Assembly (NCBI GenBank): GCA_043820265.1
Contig: JBDREA010000023.1
Coordinates: 1 to 16,127 of the forward strand
DNA: 16,127 bases
From: JBDREA01 sp043820265
GTDB lineage: Archaea > Altiarchaeota > Altiarchaeia > IMC4 > JBDREA01
Reading direction: 5' to 3'
The position numbers and the translations under genes are program-made. Positions 5,386 to 11,806 of this stretch are shown one piece after another. Below the pieces are notes generated by a model. That model worked only from the letters and a program-made list of their open reading frames with translations. It was not told the DNA's origin and ran no database searches. Each line of letters opens with the position of its first letter. The first letter of the stretch is position 1.

Positions 5386-6807
5386 TCAATACTTTCCCTT
5401 GCGCTTGGGTATCCTGTACCTACTTCTTATTTGAGGTGTTTCCTCGTCTTTTTGCTCGGTTGACCTAGAGTCTTGGTCTTTTTGAATATTATCCTTTGAT
5501 TTATCCATTAATTTCTTTTTTGGGGATTTCTTTTTTGCAACCTTCTTTTTTTTCGGTTTCTCTTTGATATCCTTTTTTGGTTTTTCCTTGGATTCTTTCT
5601 CCAGTTCTTGATCCCAGAGGGTGTCAACCAGTTCGTCGGGATCTTCCTGCTTTTCCATCACCTTAGGGGGGGGCTCTGGTTTTCTTCTTTCTTCAGGGGC
5701 TTTAGATTTCTTTTCTCCCCCTTTTTCAACTTTTTTCATATGCTTTTGCACGATAACCACAATGGCCAAAGCTACCAGGACAATGAAAGACAGAAAAACT
5801 AGAACAGCTAACTTGTTCGATCTTCGAGGAGGGGCATTGGATCTTTCCTCCTCCTTTTTCTTTGACTCATCTATTATCTTTACAACCTTCTGAACTGATT
5901 CGTTTATTTTCTCGAGCTTTTCTTCCGCTTGTTTTTGTTCTAATGTAATGGTTGTTTTTGGCACGGTTGTAGAAGATGGGGTAACGGTTGAAGCTGGAGT
6001 GACTATTACTATGGTCGTTTCCGCAAATTCAATAGTTGATGCGATTGTGGTTGAAGGTGTGGATTTTGTGGCAGAAATTTCGCCTTTGGAGATCAAGCTT
6101 GCCTTTTCGATCAATCCATCGAGTGCATTTTCCACATCCAAGCTAGAGCATGTGAATCTGTGCCTGTAGCTCTTCGGTACCCTTTGGCCCACTTTCTCCA
6201 CGGTTTTTTGCAGAAGACAATTTGAACTCAAATCCCATTCTTCCTCGCCTGATAGAAGAGCTTCATCCGACTTTCTGTCGACGACTTCATGGCATTCCTC
6301 GCTTACATACATTACCTTGTGGGTGCTCTGAAAGCTGTCAGAATAATAGTTTGCTCCAACGCAGAACGCCTGGATGCGTGTGCATAGGTCTTTCGTTTGT
6401 GCTGCGGAGTCAAACCATTCATCTGCCAGATTGAGTGTCGGACGGTAGCTTTCATCCCCACAAACCCACTCCGATGCAACCTTTGCCTTGACTGGGCAGT
6501 CTTTGTAGTCCATGTGCTCTACCAAGTCATCGAAGAAGGTCTCAGGCAAAGAGGAGGGATGGATTTCCCCAAGCTTTAAACTCATGCAGTCTTCCCCGTA
6601 CTTTTTACCTTTGATTCCTGCCACTATGTCGCAGAATTCGTCAGAGTATTCTTTTTCGTCCGACAGGCAGTTGTCGACGTCTTCTTGACCCCATATCTCA
6701 ACTGCGGCGTTTTCGCACAGGTATCTGTGGGTCACAGGGCCCCAAGCAGAAACTTGGCTTGCGAGTAAAAACAACATTGCAACAGTCAATAAAGCCCCGT
6801 ATTTCAT
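5386..6807 (-). CDS. Membrane-anchored secreted protein, divergent Zn phospholipase C/S1-P1 nuclease-like ectodomain
   Basis: 473 aa. A signal peptide (residues 1-21) ends VSA before W22. Cleavage would leave an N-terminal Trp in AWGPVTH, as in zinc-dependent phospholipase C and S1/P1 nucleases, whose N-terminal Trp and a nearby His bind zinc. A second echo is NYYSDSFQSTH (153-163), resembling the family's HYxxDxxxPxH but with Asn for the first His; H173 follows in ECHE. The ectodomain (22-240) has 11 Cys, so disulfides are likely. Then come a Ser/Thr-rich linker (245-285), a coiled coil (290-320), one TM helix (about 333-353) and a Lys/Glu-rich cytoplasmic tail of 120 residues. Topology is well supported; enzyme activity is not, as several metal ligands look changed. 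An AT-rich promoter is shared with the divergent gene at 6856. Confidence 0.6.
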   Translation of the reverse strand: MKYGALLTVAMLFLLASQVSAWGPVTHRYLCENAAVEIWGQEDVDNCLSDEKEYSDEFCDIVAGIKGKKYGEDCMSLKLGEIHPSSLPETFFDDLVEHMDYKDCPVKAKVASEWVCGDESYRPTLNLADEWFDSAAQTKDLCTRIQAFCVGANYYSDSFQSTHKVMYVSEECHEVVDRKSDEALLSGEEEWDLSSNCLLQKTVEKVGQRVPKSYRHRFTCSSLDVENALDGLIEKASLISKGEISATKSTPSTTIASTIEFAETTIVIVTPASTVTPSSTTVPKTTITLEQKQAEEKLEKINESVQKVVKIIDESKKKEEERSNAPPRRSNKLAVLVFLSFIVLVALAIVVIVQKHMKKVEKGGEKKSKAPEERRKPEPPPKVMEKQEDPDELVDTLWDQELEKESKEKPKKDIKEKPKKKKVAKKKSPKKKLMDKSKDNIQKDQDSRSTEQKDEETPQIRSRYRIPKRKGKY

Positions 6808-6811
6808 AAAA

Positions 6812-6840
6812 AAAATTATATATTATTAAGTTATAAATCC
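6812..6840. promoter_or_regulatory. Divergent promoter with overlapping TATA boxes
   Basis: A 48-bp intergenic gap contains attatatatta (6815-6825), about 35 nt before the + strand ATG 6856. On the - strand it contains tttataac (6830-6837), about 25 nt before the ATG at 6807. Neither start has a Shine-Dalgarno, so both mRNAs are probably leaderless or nearly so. Confidence 0.45.
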
Positions 6841-6855
6841 ACATCAACTATCGCA

Positions 6856-7092
6856 ATGGATGATTTTTTGGATGTTGATCTGAAAAAGGATGATATGAGG
6901 CGGGTGATAAAGGACTCTCTTCGGGAACTCCTAAAGGAAAAATATGTTTTTGAAGCCGATCCAAAAAAAGAGACAATAGAGATAGATGGGGTGGGGAACT
7001 ACCTGAACTTCACTTATCTTTTGCGGGATTCCATGAAAGAGGGCGTAAAGGAATATTTAACGGAAATCGGCTGGAAAAAGGAAAAAAGCTGA
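6856..7092 (+). CDS. Hypothetical protein, 78 aa
   Basis: Small soluble acidic/basic mixed protein. Residues 1-35 are likely helical (DDMRRVIKDSLRELLKEKYVF). A short beta-like segment KKETIEIDGVGNYL follows, then a C-terminal helix (FTYLLRDSMKEGVKEYLTEIG) and a Lys-rich end. No Cys, no TM segment, no motif I recognise. The start has a TATA box but no ribosome-binding site, suggesting a leaderless transcript. It is divergent from the anchored ectodomain gene and 36 nt upstream of the next small gene, which has its own TATA box. Confidence 0.65.
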   Translation: MDDFLDVDLKKDDMRRVIKDSLRELLKEKYVFEADPKKETIEIDGVGNYLNFTYLLRDSMKEGVKEYLTEIGWKKEKS

Positions 7093-7100
7093 ATCAGATT

Positions 7101-7110
7101 TTTTTAAATA
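7101..7110 (+). promoter_or_regulatory. TATA box for the 54-aa gene / SerK-like operon
   Basis: tttttaaata centred about 23 nt before ATG 7129, the spacing expected for a leaderless archaeal transcript. The T-run may double as a U-rich terminator for the preceding 78-aa gene. Confidence 0.4.
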
Positions 7111-7128
7111 GGGGGAAAGATAACTAGG

Positions 7129-7293
7129 ATGTCGGAAAGGAAAAAACTGGTTTTATCCATTGATGAAGCGATGATAGTGCTAAGAGAGCAGTTCGCCGAA
7201 AAAAGAGGTGGGCAAAGGGTGACTCTCGGAAAGATAAGAAGTTCATTGGTTGAATACTGTCGGGCCCGTGACTCAACCAAACCTCAAACCTAA
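7129..7293 (+). CDS. Hypothetical small protein, 54 aa
   Basis: ATG 7129 to TAA 7291-7293. The peptide starts MSERKKLVLSIDEAMIVLRE and contains RVTLGKIRSSLVEYC, predicted as two amphipathic helices joined by a Gly-rich turn (RGGQR). A TATA element lies 19-28 nt upstream, and the next gene begins 8 nt after the stop, so the two are probably one transcription unit. The composition is like that of neighbouring real genes, with no strong open frame on the other strand, which supports coding. The helix-turn-helix-like size could suit a small regulator or partner of the downstream protein; I do not recognise a family. Confidence 0.55.
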   Translation: MSERKKLVLSIDEAMIVLREQFAEKRGGQRVTLGKIRSSLVEYCRARDSTKPQT

Positions 7294-7301
7294 AGTATAC
7301 G

Positions 7302-8264
7302 ATGGATCCAAGAAACTGGGATAATATCTTTATTTTGCCCCTTTCAAACCTCATCCCTCATGAAAACGTCTCATACATCTTTGACTACAAAAAGTCGAGG
7401 TATTATCGAAAAACTGGGCTTGCTCCTCCCCCTATGCTTGTGACCCGTTTTCCAAAGGCTTGTGGGAATTTGGCCGGCAATCTGGAAGAGGAGAAGCTCA
7501 TCGTCTTGGACGGTATGCACAGGAGACATCTGTTCAGCCATGAAGGCCTGAGTCATGCCCCTGTGGTTGTTGTCGACTACGGGGAGGTTGAACTTGTCGG
7601 TTGGAGCGGACTCATCGAGAAAGAAGGTTTGTTCGTCGAGGATCTGGTTCCAGTGCTTAACAAAGTCGTGAATCGGTTAAAAAAAGGGGAATTCTTTGAT
7701 TATAGTCAAGAAAAAATAGATTTCAGCCATTTATCGGTGGAACTAGGCAAAGACAATTTGGACGAGATAAGGTCTGGACTCTCCCCTAAAAAAAGAAGTG
7801 TTCTTTATGGTGTGTCAGACCAGGGATACCAAACCGCATCAATCGTATCTTCCCAAGGGGATATATCATTTCATGGGGTTTCGATTGTAGTCAAATCCGT
7901 TGAAAAAGAGATCGAGTCGCGATTCAATAAACCGAAAGCAAGATGGGATGTCATCAAGTCTGTGTTCGACGACTGCGCAAAAGAATACCTCTACAGCTCT
8001 ACTGAGGTGATACTGCTCATGAGGCCTCTGTTTACAAAAGATGAGGTCGTAGAGACAGCGAATAGGGTGGATGAGAAAGGAGCCGACTGGCTTTTACCTA
8101 GAAAGAGCACTCGCCACATATTTCATGCACAATTCAATCCGCATCACGCGGAAGTCAAGATGGAATGGCTTTATCCGGAATTCAAGGACAACAAAAAGTC
8201 TTACGGACGGATGGATGCGCAAAAAAGAACAGAGATTTTAAGAAAGCATCTAAAGACTCTCTAG
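7302..8264 (+). CDS. ParB/Srx-fold protein related to free-serine kinase SerK / DUF1015
   Basis: 320 aa. The N-terminal part reads as a ParB/sulfiredoxin-type fold: ILPLSNLIPHENV (10-23), then PPMLVTRF (43-50), then LIVLDGMHRRHLF (66-78) and PVVVVDYGEV (87-96). DGxHR is the hallmark loop of this superfamily, shared by ParB CTPases and the archaeal ADP-dependent free L-serine kinase SerK. Near the C-terminus, LLMRPLFTKDEVVETANRVDEKG followed by LLPRKSTRHIF (264-274) resembles the PPKST/TRH-type ending of SerK and DUF1015 proteins. That favours a small-molecule kinase over a chromosome-partitioning protein. The middle (100-240) is lineage-specific. It follows the 54-aa gene by 8 nt and overlaps the 3' end of metF tail-to-tail by 15 nt. 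The substrate is unproven. Confidence 0.6.
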   Translation: MDPRNWDNIFILPLSNLIPHENVSYIFDYKKSRYYRKTGLAPPPMLVTRFPKACGNLAGNLEEEKLIVLDGMHRRHLFSHEGLSHAPVVVVDYGEVELVGWSGLIEKEGLFVEDLVPVLNKVVNRLKKGEFFDYSQEKIDFSHLSVELGKDNLDEIRSGLSPKKRSVLYGVSDQGYQTASIVSSQGDISFHGVSIVVKSVEKEIESRFNKPKARWDVIKSVFDDCAKEYLYSSTEVILLMRPLFTKDEVVETANRVDEKGADWLLPRKSTRHIFHAQFNPHHAEVKMEWLYPEFKDNKKSYGRMDAQKRTEILRKHLKTL

Positions 8265-9140
8265 AAGTCGGACCAAAACATCCGTCTTTCCCGCAGGCAT
8301 CAAATGGATCCCCCCCACATCAAGGGTTTTCAGGTCCTCGATAACTTCCGATGCGATCTCCACCCCAGCACCGACTTTGTCTTTGGCTTTTTCCATCTTC
8401 GAGATAACTTCTGCTGGGAGATTTAATCCAGGCATGTGAGATAAGAACTTTGCCATTCCAACGCTATGGATCAATACTACCCCCACCAAAACCTTTTTTC
8501 TTATGTCTTGCCCAAACGTCTTTTCGAATTTATCTAAGAACTTACTTACAGGGGAAGGCTCAAACACTGCCTGGGTCTGAAAAAAATCCGCACCTGCTTC
8601 AAACTTTCTTTTAGTCTTATATATCTCTCCATCTATTGGCGTTGCCCCTGGACCGATTGCTGCCCCGATGAAGAAATTTGTTTTCTTGTTGATTTTTTGA
8701 CCCATGATATCTACTCCCATATTCAGAGAAGACATGGCTTTTATGAGGGAGGAAGAATCAAGATCATATACTGGTTTCGCGTTTGGATGATCGCCCAAAG
8801 GGACGCTTGGATGATCTCCTGAAATTGACAGCACGTTATCGATGCTAAAAGCAGAAGCTGCCAGTAGATCAGATTGGAGGGCGAGCATGTTTCGGTCCCG
8901 ACACGTTAGCTGATATATTGGTTCAAGTCCAGCCTTTTGAACCATCAAGCAACCTGCAAAAGAGTTCATCAAAAGCATGGCACTCGGTAAATCAACTACG
9001 TTTACTGCTGAAATGTCTTTGCCGACTTTTTTGATTTCTGCGAGCTCCTTAGCGAAAGCCGAGACATCCGGCCCCCTTGGAGGTGCTACTTCGGCGGTCA
9101 ATACTAACTTTTTTCCTAGGTCCTTTGATAATCCACTCAT
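8250..9140 (-). CDS. metF: Methylenetetrahydrofolate reductase (MetF)
   Basis: 296-aa TIM-barrel flavoenzyme that interconverts 5,10-methylene- and 5-methyl-tetrahydrofolate (or the archaeal pterin analogue), feeding methionine synthesis or the Wood-Ljungdahl methyl branch. Seen: TAEVAPPRG (15-23) with the catalytic Glu17; TCRDRN (79-84); LSISGDHP (104-111), the flavin/folate loop; GAAIGPGATP (159-168); FFQTQAVF (186-193); and a closing GIHLMP (277-282). ATG 9140 was chosen because GAGG lies 8 nt upstream and the family homology starts there; the longer frame upstream runs through the promoter. The usual C-terminal partner MetV is encoded about 1.3 kb away on the same strand. Divergent from the small membrane protein gene. 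Confidence 0.9.
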   Translation of the reverse strand: MSGLSKDLGKKLVLTAEVAPPRGPDVSAFAKELAEIKKVGKDISAVNVVDLPSAMLLMNSFAGCLMVQKAGLEPIYQLTCRDRNMLALQSDLLAASAFSIDNVLSISGDHPSVPLGDHPNAKPVYDLDSSSLIKAMSSLNMGVDIMGQKINKKTNFFIGAAIGPGATPIDGEIYKTKRKFEAGADFFQTQAVFEPSPVSKFLDKFEKTFGQDIRKKVLVGVVLIHSVGMAKFLSHMPGLNLPAEVISKMEKAKDKVGAGVEIASEVIEDLKTLDVGGIHLMPAGKTDVLVRLLESL

Positions 9141-9143
9141 CTT

Positions 9144-9180
9144 TTGTCCTCTTAAATATTTCCTTCCGCATAAATATATT
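9144..9180. promoter_or_regulatory. Divergent metF / membrane-protein promoter
   Basis: The 43-bp gap holds cttaaatattt (9146-9156), about 33 nt before the + strand ATG 9184. On the - strand it holds aatatattta (9170-9179), placing the metF start near 9150 with GAGG in a very short leader. The two core promoters overlap, so their use may be mutually exclusive. Confidence 0.4.
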
Positions 9181-9183
9181 ACA

Positions 9184-9450
9184 ATGCTTGGCAAAGGAGT
9201 GGTTGCGATTGGCGGCATTTTGGCAGTGTATTCTGTCTTAGCCTCAAATTCGTTATTGTTGGTCTTATCTCTTGCTTTGATGTTTTCGGGTGTTCTTTGG
9301 GAGTATAAACTCCAACTTGAAGAGCAGCAGGAATTACTAACTCAGATAGGGGGTCCTGCGTCAAAGGGTCTTGGAAGCTGGCGGGTAACCGAGAACGAAT
9401 ACCGGATAAATCAGCTTGAAGACGCGTTAACGAAAAAAGAAAAGAAATGA
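9184..9450 (+). CDS. Small two-TM membrane protein with coiled-coil tail
   Basis: 88 aa. Residues about 3-20 and 23-39 are hydrophobic, forming a helical hairpin. They are followed by the acidic helix EYKLQLEEQQELLTQ and a charged tail ending KKEKK, so both ends are probably cytoplasmic. ATG 9184 lacks a Shine-Dalgarno but follows a TATA box at leaderless distance. The frame extends upstream, but that part overlaps the metF promoter and start. The stop overlaps the start of the next gene by 4 nt (ATGA), so the two are translationally coupled. No family recognised. Confidence 0.7.
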   Translation: MLGKGVVAIGGILAVYSVLASNSLLLVLSLALMFSGVLWEYKLQLEEQQELLTQIGGPASKGLGSWRVTENEYRINQLEDALTKKEKK

Positions 9451-10085
9451 GAATCAAGTGGCACGGGCACGCCTCATTCGAACTGGAGGATAGCCGGGAT
9501 GTCGTGCATGTGGACCCCAGGGAGTTCAGGGGTGAGACGAAGAAAGCAGACCTGATACTCATAACCCACGCCCATGAAAGCCACTTCGACTTGAAAGCAA
9601 TAAATCATGTTTCTAAGGATGACACACTGCTTGTTGGTCCGCCGAAATCTTTGGACAAAGAAATCGAGCACAAATTCATTCAAGTCGTATCCCCCGGAGA
9701 CTTTCTAGAACACAGGGGAGTGTCCGTCCACGTAGTACCTGCCTTTCACCCGGAAGGAGACTATCACTCCGAGGGCGACGGAGTGGGATACATCTTGGAG
9801 ATGGACGGAAAAAGAATCTATCACGCAGGCGACACGGGAATTCACCACAACATGCATTTCTTTGACGACATAGACATCGCATTGATTCCCATCGGGGGAT
9901 TATACAACCTCACCATGCACGAGGCAGTGGAGGCTACTAGATTAATAAATCCGGAGATAGTCATCCCGATGCACTATGGCTACATGGACTACTACCCCGC
10001 AGACCCTTACCGTTTCAAGGAGCTCGCGGAAGAGGCAACACACAGCAAGGTAGAGATACTCGAGAATAATATCCTGTACATTTAA
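9447..10085 (+). CDS. Metallo-beta-lactamase-fold hydrolase (UPF0173/UlaG-like)
   Basis: 212 aa, soluble. Fold markers in order: KWHGHASFEL (4-13), typical of UlaG/UPF0173 proteins; the metal motif THAHESHFD (40-48); PAFHPEG (98-104); YHAGDTGI (125-132) with the bridging Asp129; and IPMHYGY (173-179) with the last metal His176. The canonical motif is HxHxDH; here the Asp is replaced by Ser45, which would remove one ligand of the second metal site. Family members hydrolyse diverse esters and phosphoesters, so the substrate cannot be named. Translationally coupled to the upstream membrane protein; ends 6 nt from the convergent 117-aa gene. Confidence 0.85.
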   Translation: MRIKWHGHASFELEDSRDVVHVDPREFRGETKKADLILITHAHESHFDLKAINHVSKDDTLLVGPPKSLDKEIEHKFIQVVSPGDFLEHRGVSVHVVPAFHPEGDYHSEGDGVGYILEMDGKRIYHAGDTGIHHNMHFFDDIDIALIPIGGLYNLTMHEAVEATRLINPEIVIPMHYGYMDYYPADPYRFKELAEEATHSKVEILENNILYI

Positions 10086-10091
10086 CAAAAA

Positions 10092-10445
10092 TCAGACCTC
10101 ATCTAAGTCCGCTTTTTCTCCGTGGAACTCGAGTTGTTTGAGAATCCCCGTTTTCGGGAGCTCATCGATGAATTCGACATTGTGTATGATTACGTGGAAT
10201 GGTTTAGCCCCCTCCTTGTTAACCTCAGCGACATTGGCTTCGATGTCAAGCCTCCTATGACGTGCGGCATAAAGGTCATCGACCTTTCCTGTGACTGTCC
10301 CATAAAAGCTCTTTGTGTTGTCGCCGCCGAATCCGACGTGGCTGTGTACGAAATTGATTTTTTCGAGGATTCCACATTCTTTCCCCTCTATTTTGAAGAC
10401 TCCTTTACCTCTGTAAATCCTGTTGTTCTCAAGTTCTACCGTCAT
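10092..10445 (-). CDS. Hypothetical protein, 117 aa, coupled to metV
   Basis: Mostly beta-strand prediction (MTVELENNRIYRGKGVFKI, then KSFYGTVTGKVDDLY and KPFHVIIHNVEFID), with several His residues and one Cys (C24 region, KECGILEK). No TM segment. Its ATG overlaps the metV stop by 4 nt, so it is probably translated from the metV mRNA and may serve the same pathway or simply share expression. I do not recognise a family; a small beta-barrel is the best guess. Confidence 0.65.
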   Translation of the reverse strand: MTVELENNRIYRGKGVFKIEGKECGILEKINFVHSHVGFGGDNTKSFYGTVTGKVDDLYAARHRRLDIEANVAEVNKEGAKPFHVIIHNVEFIDELPKTGILKQLEFHGEKADLDEV

Positions 10446-11068
10446 TTTGATCCACTAAGTTTTGGCATTCTCGTTTTTATAAAGTCGTCTAACTTATCCA
10501 TCTTCTTCATCCTCTGAAAGACCGTCACCCAAATGCAATCCATGTTTTTCTCGCCGTTATCGTCTGGGACCTCGCATTTTCCGTCTTCAACTCCGGCGCA
10601 CGGTCCGTTCAACAAACCCTTCGGACACCGAGTCTTAACGCAAAGACCCGCCGTCTCATCGACTGTGCAGTCCCCGCAGAGCATGCAGTAATCCTTTATG
10701 CCGGATTCGGTTTTTGCACCTGTTGATGTGGTGTCTGCTATCGGGATCGCAGCAATTCCGCATTCCTCAGATACTACCTGAACCCCAGGTCCTTCGGCGT
10801 AGACGTAGACGGTATCGTAGTCCTTTATTGTTTCTTTTAGGCCTTTCATCTCCTTTGGATCTCTAAGACATATTTGGTGACCAACCCACTCACCTGCAAT
10901 ACCGAGGCCTTTATGTATCTTATTGAATTTTTCAGTCTCAATTGCCCTTTGCTTTTCTGAGCGCAGATAACGGTTCAGGTTGACGCATAGGTTACATGTC
11001 ACCAGAAGCTTTTTGCCTTTGCCCTTCTTCTTGAGCTCCTCGAGGTCGCGCAGTCTGAGCCTGATCAT
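10442..11068 (-). CDS. metV: MetV-like methylenetetrahydrofolate reductase partner (MTHFR C-terminal domain, PF12225-type)
   Basis: 208 aa, 12 Cys. The N-terminal half has LLVTCNLCVN (21-30) and VYVYAEGPGVQ (87-97). The C-terminal half has the dense cluster CMLCGDC (128-134), C143, and CPKGLLNGPCAGVEDGKCEV (148-167), ending in DCIWVTVFQRMKKM (177-190). That CPKGxxNGPC...GKCEV...DCxWVxxxxR pattern is diagnostic of the zinc/iron-sulfur MetV partner of MetF in acetogens and some archaea. It is thought to link MetF to an electron donor. It lies on the same strand as metF but separated from it by other genes. The downstream 117-aa gene is coupled to it. Divergent promoter shared with the methyltransferase gene. 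Confidence 0.85.
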   Translation of the reverse strand: MIRLRLRDLEELKKKGKGKKLLVTCNLCVNLNRYLRSEKQRAIETEKFNKIHKGLGIAGEWVGHQICLRDPKEMKGLKETIKDYDTVYVYAEGPGVQVVSEECGIAAIPIADTTSTGAKTESGIKDYCMLCGDCTVDETAGLCVKTRCPKGLLNGPCAGVEDGKCEVPDDNGEKNMDCIWVTVFQRMKKMDKLDDFIKTRMPKLSGSK

Positions 11069-11073
11069 TATTT

Positions 11074-11112
11074 ATCTTATAATGTGAAATGAATCAGCGT
11101 TTATATTCTATA
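11074..11112. promoter_or_regulatory. Divergent metV / methyltransferase promoter
   Basis: The 46-bp gap holds ttataatg-like sequence near 11080 (about 33 nt before ATG 11115 on the + strand). Read on the - strand it holds gaatataaac near 11100, about 30 nt before the metV ATG at 11068. Neither gene has a convincing Shine-Dalgarno, so short or absent leaders are likely. Confidence 0.4.
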
Positions 11113-11114
11113 AA

Positions 11115-11762
11115 ATGACGCAGGCCACATGGGACCGGCTCAGTGAGGATTGGTCGAAAACTGTCCAGGAGCCAGGAGAGAATGTTGTCGAATTCGCGGG
11201 ATCATTTAAACAAAAAAGAAAGGGAATTGTCTTAGATGTCGGGTGCGGAACCGGTAGACATCTTGTCTTCCTTCAGAAATCTGGCTTTTCTTGTGTTGGA
11301 TTTGACATCTCATTGACCGCGTTAAGGAAATCCAAGGAGTGGCTTACAAAGGAAGGATTACCCCCTCTTCTAGTTCAGGCAGACATGCAGTTCTTTCCGT
11401 TCAAAGATAGGGCATATGATGCAGAGATAGCTGTCAAGGTCATCCAGCATGGGGTGTGGGTCCAAGTCGAGAAGGCATTGGCCGAGATATCAAGATCGAT
11501 TAAAAGAGGAGGATTCATCCTCCTAATCTCTCCCTCGAATGAAGACAAAATCCGAGAGACCGGAAAAGAGATCGAACCCAACACCTTCATCGGGATAGAC
11601 CGCCCAGACGGAGAAATCCCCCACCACTTCCTCACGGAAGATGAGATAAAGGAAGCATTCAATGAATTCACATTCCATAAATTCGACCACCAAATCGGAG
11701 AGAGCAGATTCGACCCGGGAAAGCCAAATAGCGACTGGATAGTGGTGGGGGAGAAAGTGTAA
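11115..11762 (+). CDS. Class I SAM-dependent methyltransferase
   Basis: 215 aa Rossmann-fold methyltransferase (Methyltransf_11 type). Motif I VLDVGCGTGRHL (39-50) binds SAM; VGFDIS with acidic D64 binds the ribose; QADMQFFPFKD (88-98) is the adenine-side loop; and RGGFILLISP (131-140) is the strand after the post-III helix. The substrate is not predictable: the family covers small molecules, lipids, tRNA and proteins. No signal peptide or TM segment. The leaderless-type start follows a TATA element. gatA begins 44 nt downstream with its own TATA box, so the two are not necessarily co-regulated. Confidence 0.85.
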   Translation: MTQATWDRLSEDWSKTVQEPGENVVEFAGSFKQKRKGIVLDVGCGTGRHLVFLQKSGFSCVGFDISLTALRKSKEWLTKEGLPPLLVQADMQFFPFKDRAYDAEIAVKVIQHGVWVQVEKALAEISRSIKRGGFILLISPSNEDKIRETGKEIEPNTFIGIDRPDGEIPHHFLTEDEIKEAFNEFTFHKFDHQIGESRFDPGKPNSDWIVVGEKV

Positions 11763-11765
11763 ATG

Positions 11766-11777
11766 CCTTATATTACT
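11766..11777 (+). promoter_or_regulatory. TATA box for gatA
   Basis: cttatattactt about 35 nt before ATG 11807, in an AT-rich gap following the methyltransferase stop. No ribosome-binding site precedes the ATG; the sequence there is T-rich. That is consistent with a short or absent leader. Confidence 0.4.
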
Positions 11778-11806
11778 TTATCTTTCTAATTTGTTTTTTG
11801 TTTATC

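Noticed and set aside
5181..5468. + strand open frame of 95 codons across the hairpin region and the 3' end of the ectodomain gene
   Set aside because: It overlaps two better-supported - strand genes and two palindromes; no ribosome-binding site or recognisable domain.
8977..9183. N-terminal extension of the small membrane protein
   Set aside because: It runs antisense through the start of metF and its promoter; the TATA box and hydrophobic start favour ATG 9184.
10122..10517. + strand 131-codon frame opposite the 117-aa gene and metV end
   Set aside because: Shadow frame: the - strand frames are coupled by a 4-nt overlap and metV is recognisable by its Cys motifs.
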